Of a stretch of 64,000 nt of DNA, positions 15,001-30,000 are shown piece after piece. The translations under genes were made by a program, and so were the position numbers. The notes beneath the pieces were generated by a model. It saw only the letters and a program-made list of their open reading frames with translations. It did no database searches and had not been told where the DNA came from. The DNA comes from Aplidium turbinatum. Lineage: Eukaryota; Chordata; Ascidiacea; Aplousobranchia; Polyclinidae. The stretch is taken from NCBI GenBank assembly GCA_918807975.1, contig OU964924.1:4972501-5036500 (forward strand), in the 5' to 3' direction. How positions within the stretch are numbered: position 1 is the stretch's first letter; each line of letters begins with the position of its first letter.

Positions 15001-18000
15001 GGCAAAACTGGGTTGATAATCATCATCATCTCCGCAGCTTTCTTCATTGGATGACAACGTTTCTGAGCTTGAATAAGAAGTTGAAGGTGTTTTAACCAAA
15101 GCTCTACTTGTGCCTGCTCCTGGGTCTTCACGTAAAGAATGGAATTGTTCTGATCTTGCGACTCTCCTCTGCAAACGCTTAAAATTAGATTTTGTGGTCG
15201 ATTTATCAAGTTTATCAATCACCATTATGCGGGTTGTTCTTTGATCAAGAAGGAACTGTTGTTCCGTAACAGGGACACGATTTTCCTGCGGGCAAGTACA
15301 TTGCTGAAAATTGGAACACTTACAACAACCGATATCAAATAATGTTTGCTTTGCAGATTCTTTCATTTGCTCCAAATTTTGCTGAAATTTAGGCCCACCT
15401 CTAGACTTTGACTTCAAAAGGTTATTCATTTTTTCTTTGTAACTCTTTATCATAAAACATATACGTTTTTGTGAAAGGTGCGGGATCGATGCAAGTTTCC
15501 ACAAGTACTGCAGCTTTTCATCAACAATTTGAGTGATGGCCTGAAAGGTTGGCTCCTTTTTTTCTCGTAAATGTATTCTCACAAATTGGTAATATCTCAT
15601 TACATCTTCGTACGTAGGAAGATTTCGTAAACTTAGCTCGTTTGCCGGACCAAATATCGGACACTCTGAAGCACTGCGAGTAGCCATTTTAACAATTAAA
15701 CCATAAATTAACCATAACAGAAGTTCTGGAATAAATATTGTAAATGATCAAAAAAACCTTTACTTTTTGTATGAATTATTTCTATGTCACATGGCAATAT
15801 TAAGCCTAACTAGTCTGCTAGCCTCATAGATTATCGTAAGTTTACACTGTATTTACGGAACCTGCAGTTCATATAGCTTTTATTCTGAAGTAAAGTATCT
15901 GAACAAACCGACCACTGTAATTTATAAGTTGCGTTTTATAGCTGCAACTGATCAAACTTGCTATTGCTTATCTCTTTTATCTCAGTTCGTAACTACGAAT
16001 CAACCCAGTCAGCAAAGTTTGTCAGCAAAGCAAAGCAACATGGTCCAACAAGAGTAACGTGGCGATACCAAGTGAACTGATGTACCTCATTCGTATCATC
16101 CTACAAAGTTAATTGACAGAACACAAATGAGCGTACCATCTCGCCCTTTTGCGACAAGTTTGTTCATTGAGCAATGACAAAATTGCATCTCAAATTGGTG
16201 AAAATTCAGCATTTTGGTCGTCGATGCGGGGGCAGTAAACCTTAAGCTTCGAACAAGCCTTTACATAGGAAAGTTCTGGGTACATCTCACATACAATTTA
16301 TAACTAGCCATAAGAAAAATTAAAAAAAAAAATATGTTAAAACGGAAAATGAAATTTTCCACTTTTTTTCGAAAAATTGAAAGTTTGACCCCCCTGCGGG
16401 GGCAGAAGATGCACCCCCAAACTGATGAAATTTTGCACACGTAATTTTTTCATGCATGTGCCACTTTTTATGACTAGCCGTTTTTGAATTTCGAAAAAAA
16501 GTCAAAAACGGCCCACCCTATTGCTCAGTGTCAAGCAGGAATTAGTTTCAGTACCATTTTTAAAAAGTCCTTGGTGTGACCCAACAGGGTATCGAACCCA
16601 TGTTTACCGATTTAGAGGCGGAAGCACTAACCACTATACAAATATTTTCTGACTTTTTTTAAATGAAAGTACCTTTTGACTTCAGATCCAGGACAGTAAC
16701 AATGAAAGTCGAACAATTTTGGGATCTCCCGACCGTGTTCCTGCATATATAAGTTCAACCGGAAGAGTTGTTGTTAATTTTATAACAGATGGTTCAGTTA
16801 ACCGGCGTGGATTTTCATGGCGATACAGATGTAAGTGATTTTGTTGTTTTTTATTCAACTTTAAACTATATCTCAATCAATTGTAGCCAACCTTTTTTCA
16901 GGTTGCGAAGTTATAATGTTACAACGAAAAGAGAATAAAGTTGAGTTGTTCCTTCAAACATACATACGCAACACGGTACAAAAAACAGAATTTTTCTCAA
17001 AACAGTGCAAGATAAAAATAGCCCAAAAAGTTGCGCATGTTGAAATCTAAAAATAGGACTAACTTACAAACACCTTGATATTCTCGCCTACTTCACACCA
17101 TCGATCAATGCCTTTTGGTGTTGTTTTTTACTCACTAAAACTATAAACAATATAAAAAATATAAAATAATAATATAAAAAAGTTAACTCTTAAACTAAGA
17201 TCAGTGCAAAGAGCACATGAACGAATTATGATTGGCGAGACAAAAAAAGCTGCTGACTGGATTCGAAATCAAACAAAATTGCGGGATGTTGCGATAGCTA
17301 TCAAATAACTGAAATGGTCATAAAAGGTAAAGTTGAGTCCCATAAGGTTCTCATTATACTAAGCCTTCGGCAGTCCGCACTAACGTGAGTAAGGTGGCCA
17401 GTTCCTTTCTCTTGGCCACCTTTACTTCAGCAACTACGCCCACCCAATTTATTACACACTGGGTAGAGGTAAGCGGTGATTTTCAACAACCAGTTTAAGC
17501 CGGGAGTCGAACCAGGATTGCATAATTGGAAAGCGAGTGCCTTATCCGCTGCGCCTCCCACCGCATAGTCAATAGTCATAGGCAGGTCATATAAAAATAT
17601 ATCACGACACCAGATAAACTAACAAATTAACAACCTGGACAGTGGACACCTTGGGAAAACAAACGCAAAGGAGGAAAGCCAAAAATGAGTTTTAGAGAGG
17701 AGGTTGACAAACAACATGAAACAACAAAATGGTACCGTACACAAAAACGCGCGATCAACTGGATTGGCGTGAAAAGGGAAGGCTTTCGCTGAGCAGTGGG
17801 CTACCACTGGCAAAATATATTGATGATGATGATCATGCGGAAACTATAAACAGATAGGCCTGCTTTCCTTACAAACCCTTTCATTTATTCAAACTCTCTT
17901 CTTCATATAGCCTACTGTAAAACAAGATTTAAGGTTTAGATTAGGATTTAAGATTTAGGCTTGCAGTTTTTGATTTTAATTTTAATGTTATGCAACCATC

Positions 18001-21000
18001 TATAAGATAGAATTTTTTTGGGTGTTTATAATATCGGAGTTTGCTTTATTTGTTTGTTTTACGTATTTTTTAAATTTTCTTTTTACATGTGCTAGCTGAA
18101 GATGCTCTTACTAGGCCAATAGCGAAATCGATTCTTATTAAATTACACTAAGAGCTTAGATTGTTGTGCAAATGCCAGCATTTGATGAATGCAAAATAGC
18201 AGTACTGTAAAACCAATATTTCAAGTGAAAGTGACTACTAAATATGGCAAAGATTTAGATTGTGACCAATTGCCTTGATATGCATTGTGTACTGTAGTCT
18301 GTAGTTCACAAGGGTTTTGTCAATGACTTTCTTGTTGGTAACTGACGCAATCGGCTGATTAACATTGCCATGTGTTTCAGTGGTTGATGTGAATATGCCA
18401 ACTATTCCTCTACCGCCTCCAAGTGATTCAAGTAAGTTAAAAATTATTTAGTCCTCGAACCGGTTTAGCTCATTGAAAATTTTATTCTCTTTCAACAAAC
18501 AAATTTATTTACGAGCTGCTGCAGTAGCGGATCTAAAAAGGGCACCGAATTTTCAACAAAGCAGAAAATTTAAAACAGAATAGACAACATCCGAGTTAAA
18601 AGTTGACGAAGCAAAGTAGTAAAACTGCAGTAAAACACTGTGAGCAAATTTTAATTTTCGAAGTTTTTCATTTTATTTTGGGAGCTTTTTGTGTATTGAG
18701 GCTTAACGCATTTATTTTTATTTGTAGTAGTTTAGTTACGAGATTTGGCCTGAAATTGAAGCTAAATTTTAAATAACCTTTTTACGACCACAAAAGAATT
18801 TCAATAGCTTGTTTGCTGGACACGTTTGTGTAGTATTGCGTAGTCTTTCAGTGAAATTTCTCAAGGGTATTTCTCCATGCCACTACAAGCACTAGAATAA
18901 GTTTTATAAAACACATAACCAAGCAATGTCTCGGATTTGCTACTGAACTTCTGTTTTTATTTAAAGGTTTAGGAAATTTCTGATGAAAGTAATTATCAAA
19001 CATGTTTAGTTTACGTTGTGTAATGTATGCTTCTCAGCATTAAGTTAGTGTTAAGCACTTTTGTTTAAACTTTTATCAATATTTACAGTAGGTCTGCTGT
19101 AGCTTATAAATAATAGTTGTTACAGTAGTCAATTAATCTCCCTAGCATGATGGCAACCAATGCTCCAAGAGATTGAAAGTATTCGATAGATAGACTACTT
19201 TTGTAAGTCTTGGGTCCTAAATACATCGACTCCATTTGTTTTGATAAAAATTGTTTACAAAGCTAATACTTCATCAGTTATGCAAATAAAAATTACCTAC
19301 AGCACCTTTTTGTCGAGTCAGTATTTCATGCTGACGTGAGTTACCCGTAGAATACCTGCTTTTTCCAAAACAATAAACAAGTTAAACAAAAAACATCAAA
19401 AACAAAGAGCCTAAAATGTAGACACTAAATTCATGTTTAATAAACGTTTCGAAAACTAAATTGCCTTCATCATCAGTTGAGATGAAGACTTCAAAATCAA
19501 TAAAGATGAAAAGAATTTAGTTTTTGAAACATTTGCTGAACATGAGTTTAGTATCTACATTTTGGCTCTTATCTTTGATTAGATTAACCAGAAGTTTCAA
19601 CCATTTTGCTATTAATCAACAACATCACTTTCCTGCTTGGTGGTCTACGTTGATTCTCTATTTTCAGACTTACCAGTTGTTGAGCAAGCGCATGCAGCAA
19701 TAGAGCGAGCTAGGACCCACATCACGGGTTCTTATCAGGGCTGGTATGCTTATCAGTACGATGGGGACGGTAGCTCTATCCGTGACGGAGGAAGGGACAT
19801 GTATGATGGAGGAAATAACGTAATTGTTTTTTAGTAGTATGGAATCCACATGAGCGTCTTTGCACTTGCTGATACATGTGGTCTGCAAGATTCTTTGCAT
19901 TTATAGAAAAAATTATGCATTGTATCGATTGCATAGTCTTTGACCTAGTTCATTTCAGTAGGTCATAGCGCTAAGAAGAGCCATAGATGTTTCATTTTGG
20001 AGCAGCTTTCTGTTCGTATTTATAAAAGAAATCAAGGTCTATAGTCGAAGGGACGCCGTTCCTCAATCGACTGCATGTTTTTAAGCGTCTTGCCAAGACA
20101 CAACTACATGCTCTTGGGCAGTGTCGAACTGGTGCCCCATCGAACGTCAAACCAGGGTACCTTCCACTTGGCTAACGGCTTTGACAAGGGTAGGCTAAAC
20201 TGTGGCGTGTTAGTATAGGATGCTGCTCTTTATGAATTTATTTTTAGTTTATTGAACTTATTTCATTCTATTTTGTATATTCCATCTGTTACAGTTTTAA
20301 ATGTAACATTATTTTTTTAAATTACTGTTTGTAACTGTCACAATTCTCTTTATCTTTTACACGTAAAGAGGCTTTGGAAAGATTGATGACCTAGTTTATT
20401 GGGATGCCAAACGTCAAACAGTCAATTAAATGTCGAATAGTTCTATTTTAAGATTGTAGCCTAAATTGCTTTCAGAAATCTTTGAAGGACTCAACAAAAG
20501 GTACAGCGCTTCCAACAGATAAACCAATTCAATTCTGAACAGAAGCTTTTTCGTCGACTTTAAAATAGATACACACTACCGCTACCACGAGCAACAGCAA
20601 CTTTGCAATCGGCGATAACTTCCACTTTTACAAACTATTCAATATCAGCTAGAACTGTAGGCTACAGTGTACAATCGTCTTCAACATACTTTTCATTACA
20701 ACTTCTCATCTTCTAATTCCCACAATACACATTACATAACTCTAAAAATCATACTCAAATCACGCGGCTATTTACAACAGGTTTGCTTTGACTGGAAGCT
20801 TCTAGAAGCTACGGTAATATTACATCGCAAGAACTCATTCTTCTGGTCATCACGACAAAGACGTTTCCAGAATAGCACAAACGCAAAATCTTCTTGAAGC
20901 AAGTTTTGCAATAAAAAATTGCGTAATTAAAGATGACTTTAGGACAGTAATCGACAAAACACCTCAACAACATAATTACACATTAAAATAGCACCCTTGT

Positions 21001-24000
21001 TCGAGAACATATAATATAGCTTGCCGTCTGGGCTATACCTATTGATTGTGACAGTACAACATGCTACTTACAACCTAATTACAAAAAAAATATATCGGTA
21101 TGCTTCGGGAGATTAAAAACACTTTGACTACATTTTATTCCTTATTAGAACGCAATACGACGCTCCCACCAGTTTGCATACACAGGCGTATGGATGATAA
21201 ACTGCAGAAGATGGCTGCTATACGTTTTCAGTTTGTGTATATAAACTTGCAAGAGTTAAATAATTGACTTCAATAACTAGACTTAGATAAATGACAAATG
21301 TATGCCGCAAACATTTTAAACCTTTTGTCAATTAAGAAGGTGTTGCAACCGTGCCAAATCTTCGCAATTAGCACCCTAAATCATTTCCCTCTTGAATACG
21401 CTTTTAATAGTCGTGTTTTCTATCTTTTTCCAGACCCCTGGTATGTTATGGTAGTTATTTTTTGCTTTAATGGTCGGAAATAAAAAATAAAACATGATGC
21501 TGAAGATGATGTAGGTGATTACTTAGATTTAGGAAGTTACATAGAGACAGTTCTTTTACAAGTCATATTGTCTCTTATTAGGAAAAATTAACCCATTTGT
21601 TTTATTTTCGTCAAATTAACTTCAGCCTATGTCGTCATAGATTCAATTGTCTGCTGATTCTACCCACCCAATCGATGTCCGCTACAATGAATTATACAAG
21701 TGAGTGTTTGGAATCTTTCTGTAACTGTATGAGTTTAAAGGTCATAGCAACAGGCTATTAAAATGTTACAGAATAACAAGTTGAATCTTTATGAATTGGC
21801 TTATTGTAAAATATCTAGATAACTTTTCCAAGCTAAGCTGGAAAAAAGTCACTTAAAAACTAGAACAGTGCCTCCCGACATAAGAAAGTTTTTAGTTAGT
21901 AGTCTAAAAATGTTTTGATTTTACAAAAAAGTTTATCTAAACCTTTTAGACTATGTAGTTGAATGAGTTTCGCTTTTAGCAGCATGATCGTTGCTTACTT
22001 CACAGTGTAGATTCAAACGATCTGTTATAGCCTGATGCTGCGGGTTCTTTTTGGCAATATCAAATTACACTAGCTTTCGGAACACAGTTCCCTAGTCATG
22101 TGCTATGACCAATGGTGTTGAAGTCAGTGAGTGGTTTTTTTAAAAGCCTTAGCTATCCAAAATGCTCTTAACCAAGCGCACCCAGCCATCAACTTTGAAA
22201 TAGAATTACCAACAGCAGACAACACCATCTCACTTCTGGACTTCACCATAAAAATCGACAAAGACGGCACAGTCCACCACGAGTTCTACCAGAAAAAAGC
22301 AAAGGCAAAACTACTCCCACACTTCGACTCGGCCCTACCCACAAGCACTAAGAAGACCATACTCTTAAACGAAATACATAGAAGAAGGGATAGATGTTCT
22401 TCATCCAATAAAGCAGCACCACACCTGACTGAATTCGAAAAGACAATCAGGGAAAAAGGATACCCCAAAGACTTCCTTAAACAACCACCCAGACGACGAC
22501 GACACCGACAAAGCAAACAACCCTCCCCTTAGACATCATACAACCCAATACATTTCGAATTTCCTTATATGAGCGACGACGCGGACCGTAAAATAAAGAA
22601 AATCTTCAAAGACCTGGACTTACCAGTCCGCCTCTTTCGGCGCTCCCGAACCCTCCGAAACGCACTTAAAAAACCACAAAAACCCGAACCCTGCCGGATG
22701 CAAAACTGCCAACTACGGAACGACAACATGTGCAAACCCAAGAACTGTGTCTATAAGATTATATGTAAAAAATGCAAGGAAAGCTACATAGGCAGCACGA
22801 TTCGCCCACTCCATTCCCGCCTCAAAGAACATCTCAGCTCGGATAAAAGTTCGGTATTTGATCACCAACAACAATGCCAAGCAGACTTTGAATTTAAAAT
22901 TATTGGAAGAGAAAATGACGCGGTACAATTACGTTTCAAAGAGGCCATATTCATTAGCAAACAAAATCCTAAAATCAACAACCGCGCCGAAAGGGAAGAA
23001 CTACGTCAGTGCTCTTCAACCGGTGTGCACGGTGCACCCTAGGGTGCACCAAAATATGCATGGGGTGCACCAGTACAAAAAGGTATACACGGGTGCATCA
23101 CAAACTTGTCACACTAAACATATACTTTTTACAAAAACTTTCTGAGAGCAAAAATGAACCATTAATATTTAACTTTCAGGATATTAGAAAAAAGATGTAG
23201 GTTTCAAGTCATTTTGCAGCAACTGAAGGACTATAATGACTGTGTATTTATAGACCGCAATGCTACTACAATCCTCTGTATTTTTTTAAATGTTGATGTC
23301 TAATTTGATTTTTGTTTTTTAGGTATAATATTATTATTTTTAGTTAACTATTTTGTCTGTGATGTCTCTATTCAAATATTTTACGAAAACTTCAACTTCT
23401 GTATCAACGAGCGAGGGTAGTGTCTTTCAGCAAAACGAAGGCAGTGCAAGGCATGAAGATAGCCAAAGCTATGTGCAACGGAAACTGAAACTCCTCTGAC
23501 GTCTATTGCTTGCAAAGGCGGGAGAAATGTGAAACGCAAAAGTCAAACAGTGTCCACGCCAAAACGAAGAAGATGGAATGAGGATTATGTGAAGTACGGT
23601 TTCCATCTTTCAACAGATGATAAACACAATCAGTATCCATCGGCTAGTTGTCTGTTTTGTGCAGTCAAGTATGCCAACTGCAATCTTGTTCCTTCCAAAC
23701 TCGAGCTGCATCTTCAAAAACAACATCCTGAACACCAGTACAAGTCCAAGGAATTTTTTGAGTCACAGTTATCATCAATTCGTAAGCAACAAAGATCCTT
23801 TGAATTGCAAATGATAGGCAAACAGAGTAAAGACATTGTGTTAGCTTCGTTCAAGATGGCTCATGTTGTTCTTAAAAGCAAACGTCCTTATACAGAGCTA
23901 GAATCAGTAGTATTACCATGTCTTAAAGTAGCAGCAGATTTGATTCATGGTGATAAAGAAGCAGTTGATAGAGTTTCAAAAATTTCTCTGTATGATACCA

Positions 24001-27000
24001 CAGTTTATCGCCGATGTCAAAGTATATCAACAGACTTGGAGGATCAGTTGATACAAAAGTTGAAGGAAACGCCTTCGTTTGCCATCCAGTTAGACGAAAC
24101 AACTGATATATCTTCAGAAGCTCAACTCATTGTGTTTTGTAGATTTGCTGATATTTCACATAAAACAATTACAGAGCATTACTTATTCTGTAAACCGTTG
24201 GGAGTGAATGCAACCGCCAAGATGAGGGGAGCAATTGAAAAAGATATCATACCTCGGTTTGAGTTGTTAGTTAACAATGTGCAACAACAAAACAGTCATT
24301 AAATAATGATTTTTTTATATCGCTTTTACCTCAGTTTACCTTTTAAGTAAACAGGGTGCATGAGTTTGTCACAACAAATTTAAGGGTTCACCAAACCAAA
24401 AAAGGTTGAAGAGCACTGAACTACGTCACCTAATCTACTAATCAACTGATCCAACAAAACCTCACAGCAATAACGCCTAACAGCACAGAAACTCAACAGC
24501 CGGCAGCCTCAAGCTAAAACAAAGAGCCATTTTAAAAAACCACTCACTGACTTCAACACCATTCGTCATAGCACATGACTAGGGAACTGTGTTCCGAAAG
24601 CTTTTAGACTATATTTAAAAGCACTTTTGCCAAACTTTCTCTAAAAATTATTTTAGAAATTTTATAAATCACAAATGTTTTAATTATTGTAAGGGTCCGT
24701 AACTAGGCTATACAAAGGAAGGGAAGCACTGAACTAGAGGCTTCACAAAGAAAATTATTGTTTTGCACATTATCACTGGATGAAGCAAATGTTCAACCAA
24801 GTTTACCTCAGCTACAGTGAACCTACACTTAGTCTACTGAAGCAGAAGTATTCATAGCATTTTTACTCTTCTTTACAGTTTTGACAGCTTTGAGTTTCAA
24901 TCGCGGGCTTTGAACCCGTTTGTTGCCCTGTTATGGGTGAATGATGACCCCACTGCTCGCAATGTCGTTATCCGGGTAAGGCACACATTGTTGTAAATTA
25001 CAATATTTACAAACGAATTTATCATCTAGTTTAGGCTAATAAATAAAAAAGTTAGGCATTGGTATGACTTCTCCAGACTTTGTCTTATCTTGACGGGACC
25101 CATTGCTTAACCGAGGGAGTCATTTTGCTTTATAAATGTTGCGTTGCACTTTGTTACAGACGACTAGAATTTCTTCATAACTACAGTAAAACATTGTTTC
25201 ATGAGACTGATATTACTTATGGAGATTTTATTGAGCTATCTTGTAACAAGAGGGCAAACATTTTGAAAATAGGCTACATACTTTGCTCAAGCGTTTTGGC
25301 AGAACATTTTTTCGGGTGATCGTTTAATCCATTTCGTTTCTACAGCCTACATGTCATGATTTGGAAAGAATCTGTGGTTCATTATGGTGATTTTCATAGC
25401 CATCAGAGACATGAACATCTAGACATCATGCTGTTCTTTTCTCGTTATTTTTGAAAACAAGCAATAACGATCATATTGGCCAGAACGTTCACTTTAACTT
25501 TGGTTAGTTATGGGTTCCCATCCTGTTCAATATGTTGAAACAAGAGGAAAAAGTTTTACAACTTTTACACTTTTTTTGCCAAGATTACGCTTTCAACAAG
25601 ATTTAGCTTTCAACAAAGCAAAGCGATCTACTAGTGACGGAACATTTTTATCAACAGACGCTGATTGATAGAACCACGGCTGCAACTTTAATTTACTTGG
25701 ACAGCAGCTCTGCCGTGATTTTAGTAAACGTAATATCCGCCATTTTGCCAAAAATGCCTTTTTTGCATTTTTCTACATTAGACTTCATGCATCTCCTGAC
25801 AAAAAATTGTGCCCCAGTGTAGTATAGTTTTCGAGATAATTGGTGTGGAAAACCTAACATATTCATCTACTCCAATCACGTAACAGGATATCGTCACGTG
25901 ACATCCATAATTTCAGCATCAATTGCAGCAGGCTACTTCACCACATCTTACATCTCTTGAGTGGCATGAAGCGGATTTAAAAGCGTTTGATAAAGTAGAT
26001 TGGGCTAAAATGTTGTTACGCACTAAGTAAGCGTAATTATGTAGGCTAGCCTAAAAATGTCCATCCGAACACACTAGCTTTTCTTTTCATTAAATGCCGT
26101 ATCATTTACGTCTCGCCGATCAGCTGGATTTTTCGTAGCCTACTGGTGTATTGATGGCTTAGTTGACTTTACGGTACGCTAAATAACTTAGCTTGCATAC
26201 GATTATTAAGATTTTAAAGCAGAGGCCCGGGAGTACGCTACTCAGTGTGTTTAGTCATTTTTAATCAACCGTACCAGATGCTGTGTGTGTAGCCAATTAG
26301 CCAATGTACCGTAGTACGGTAGCCTTAAATGAAGGCATGGTTATTAAGTAGGCTACCAGCAACTGATTTTAAATCGGCGATAGCCTTTAACCTAGCAGGC
26401 TTCTGTGAGATCAGCAAAGTTATCTACAGATTACAGTGACGAAATGATACACGGTTCTGGGAGAAATCCAGAGGCTTACCGGTAGGCCTACTTTAGGTTT
26501 GATTTAGGCTTAGCCTACAAAGCCAACATACTGTAGTGTGGTCGAAACCAACATTTAGCTTATAATAAATGAGGCTTTATCATACAAAAACATAACATTA
26601 AATAAGCCAATAAGGCGGTTAAAGTCAAATCGAGAGTATCAATTACGTTTTATCATACAAACCTAATACTTTTTTTATCACTAGATATCTGGCAAAACCA
26701 AAGATACGCCTTGTTTTAATAAGCAAACAAAAACCTGGCTCAAATTTCATTCTTAAAAATTTTGTTTGGTTGTCCGTTCCAGTCTTACAAAAGTCAACTT
26801 CGAGTGTTTTACCTTGGTAATTTTACAGCTATAAACAGAAAAAGTCGATTATCTAAAAAACTTGAAAATGGCGGATATTAGGTTCTGCCAAATCACGGCA
26901 GAGCTGTGATAAAGCAAAAATGTAGCATACAATTTGCCTTACATAGCTCAACTGCGTTTGCGTTAACTTAAGTTAAAAGTGTTGAATGGACATGATATTT

Positions 27001-30000
27001 CAACTTCAACACTAATTGCGATCTCATAGACATACAGTTTATGTCGTCGCGTTTTATCACTTTTACTTCTTTTAGACCTCTGCTACTTTTGGCATGTATT
27101 GTTTTCGTTGTGGTGATGAGAAATAATAATAAACTGTACTGGAACGATACCGTAACGTTGAATCAATGTAAACAAGTTCTGTTGTGCTGGCTGAGTACAT
27201 TTCAGCAAACTTTAAAATTGTTTAGTGTAGTTGCCGTGATAGTAAAGAGTGGAGAAAACAACCTTCCTGTGACATAATAATAAAATCAAGACGTTGTAGC
27301 AAATACAATTGTTTCCATTCTTTCAGGTTCAAAGTAATCCTGGGTCAGACGGCGTTGGACGGATCAATAGAAACGTTGGGAATCTAACGTTTGGAAATTT
27401 TCAACTGGAATACCAGACATTTCAAATTAGCTCGGCTGGCAATGATCCAAATATTCTGGAAGTGTATTTTGTCATCTACAACTTGAATGTACGTTGTGTT
27501 ACTATGTAGAAAGTTACCTGAGCATTTCATCATAGTTTTAGGGTAACCTGCGTGTAAACTGCATAGTTTGACGGTAAACTGACTTCAAATGCTAAAAGTA
27601 AACTAATGCTTGCGTTTCAAAATATCCCAAGAAATGTACAACAACCTTAAAATAAACATCAAGAGATTTTTCCATGCATTGGGGTATGAAAAATCGTGTT
27701 GTCGTAATGAACAAACTTACAATTAAAAAATAAATAATACAAGTTTACCAAATTTTGTTGCCTATTGAGAATTAAAAACTTAAATTTTTTTTACAAAATT
27801 GTGCGAGTGTTTCATGCACTATTTCATAGAATTGCAAGCTGTTGTTGTTGTGTTCTGAGATTTAGACTATTTGCTAAGCAACCAAAAACAGTAGCCATCA
27901 GTAACGTTCACAGGGGGTATTTTTATCCCGAGCCTGGGATGATTTTAGGAGCCCATACGTTTCCAAGGGGCCCGAAAATTTGACGAAATCACCGCATATT
28001 ATTTCGATATAATGCTATTTTAGAAATCTCTTAATTTTGGGCCGCGGGAATCTCATTGTTACTGATTCCAAAGAATCCCCTCCACGGCTTTGGCAATAGA
28101 GACTATTGGGTTGAGATGATGATTTTTGTCGCATTTTTAGCAGATACAAGAGTATTCGATATGACCCGACCCGACAGGGTATCAAACTAACGTCCACCGA
28201 TTCAGAGGCCGACACTCGGGCTCAAGCAACGCACCAATTTGCTTTGTGTTTGTAGTAAACAAGGATTCAGTAGACTACAATATATATCGTAATAGACTAA
28301 TATACAATATATACAGCTAAAAATCGCTACCTATTATTGTTCAAAAGTTTCCACTGCTCAAAGTGTTTTGGAAATAATTCCATGCATTACTACTACAGCA
28401 GCAGATCACAAAAAAGTGTTTATTTTTTGCTGTTTTTATTGCGCATTTTTGTACCTGCTTTTAAGAATAAAATACTGTTTAACTCCAGCGAAGTATGTTG
28501 TAGTAGTCTATGTGATTTCTGTTTTGGGATCAGCAAAACTCACCGAAAAAGGCTTAAAAATGTATGTTCAGGATTGGCGGTCTGAAGCAGTTCGCAAACC
28601 GTCTTTAGCCATTCGCAGTGATTTACGGGACATTGATAACTCATTCTCTGTACAAGCCGGAGAAAGACGCTTGCGAAACGCTATGGTGGGCTACACGCTT
28701 TTATCAAAGTAAGCAACATATAGCTGCTGGAACAAGCAATTGCATTGTTATGCAAGTAACCAGATACTTTATTGTTTCAAAATAAAACTTTCAAAAGCTC
28801 TAGTTGCATAGCGAAGCAGTATTGTTCGTATTAGTATTGAGCACTCACTTTGTTGTATTATTATTAGTTTTTTATAAATAAAAGCTTAAACTGCAATATA
28901 CATAACCACCATTTTTTGAAAACAGACACCCCACTTCACTCATTACAACCCTGGAAACGGAACGAGTATTGTGGTTCATGCTACAAGCTATTAGCACTAT
29001 AAACACCACTCCTACACCTGTCCCAGGATTGACAACAGGTTCTTCGAGTTCTTATATTAGATAACTTTTCTTCAAGCTTAAAAATTTGAAAAATTTGAAC
29101 AAAAAATATCATCCTCCAATTGGTTTCAATATACGATATCGTAGGTTGGAAATCATTCTAGGCACTTTGTGACGTTTAGCTGTTTTACGTTATTTTTGTA
29201 AAGGACGCAAAGATTAAACAAATAAATAAAAATGGTGTTCTGGTATTTATCAAAAATGGTATTTATCAAAACCAAGTCTATTTCCTGAAAAGTCCATCTC
29301 CAAATTCTTTAACACCATCTCTTTCTGTCAGATTTTTTGTCGTATCTAGGGTTACGAGCGGTACTTGAACATTTAGATGAAGTAGACGAGAAGACAAGAA
29401 AGCCAATCAATCTTCATGTCCACTTTCAGGCACGCCTTAAGTGCTTTGCTAAAGACACAGTCGATGTCAGATGTTGACACATTACATAAAGAAATTTATA
29501 TACATATTGTGCATCATGATGAAATGCAGTCTGAAAAAAATTTTTCATTACAAAAATTGATCCACTGGATTTTTTTTTGACAACTGTACGAACAAAATGA
29601 ATTTCGAGCTTTAATTTGGCCGAAAATGTTAATTTCATGCATTTCATATGACAATATGTTCATGGATTTTGTCTTTTTAGAGGAATTCGATTATACACTG
29701 CATTTTAGTTATAATAGATTTAAAGCTGTTATAACACTGGATTCCTGTTTGTGAGTCGATGTAAACAGTACTTTATCATCCATCTTATAGTCTTATACTT
29801 GAGTATTTGCATTAGGAGAAACTGCAACAACTGGTACTACATCTACAAGTCCCACTACAACTGCTTCTTCAATTGGTGGTGAGTCTTTGGATACTACGAC
29901 AAAGTAGGGTACACATGGCTTTGATATGAGAAAATTTTAAGCGACAAACCAGAAAATTAAAAAGATAATTTTAACATTTTAGTCAAGCCATGCTTGTGAC

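Larger units (their letters stand above)
12475..16650 (-). repeat. tRNA-derived SINE, family 4, split by the hAT at 12615
   Basis: The right piece (16529-16650) read on the minus strand has a tRNA-like head: TATAGTGGTTAGTGCTTCC, then CATGGGTTCGATACCCTG as box B. The left piece (12475-12614) is the 3' part, ending in ATAGCGCTGTATCCATCGCA. Removing the 3.9-kb transposon and one TTGCTCAG copy restores a continuous SINE. Related pieces occur at 28110-28225 and 49455-49510. Confidence 0.68.
17568..19667. other. introns before D copy A, little recognised
   Basis: Apart from the linker exon at 18381 and the foldback at 19415 I see only a short Penelope-tail-like word cluster (CTGAAGATGCTCTTACTAGG ... 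AGCGAAATCGATT) near 18096, echoed near 44340. Confidence 0.45.
21955..24600 (+). mobile_element. Penelope-like retroelement, truncated and broken, with a nested hAT
   Basis: Flanked by a 12-bp direct repeat CTTTTAGACTAT (21943-21954 and 24601-24612). The two ends carry an inverted copy of one segment of about 80 bp (AACACAGTTCCCTAGTCATG on the left and its reverse complement on the right), a known feature of Penelope-like elements. Between them is the end of a reverse transcriptase and a GIY-YIG endonuclease. Most of the reverse transcriptase is missing and the open frame is interrupted. A hAT-Buster relic is inserted at 23007. The element lies in the intron between exons 2 and 3 of D copy A. 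Confidence 0.82.

Noticed and set aside
14961-15218. Second minus-strand frame within the transposase
   Set aside because: It overlaps the long hAT transposase in another frame and has no independent support.
21961-22125. Possible hammerhead ribozyme in the Penelope terminal repeat
   Set aside because: Penelope-like elements are known to carry hammerheads, so I looked on both strands of the three copies. CTGATG- and GCGAAAC-like words occur, but the CUGANGA core is not intact, and the best stem is not conserved among copies.
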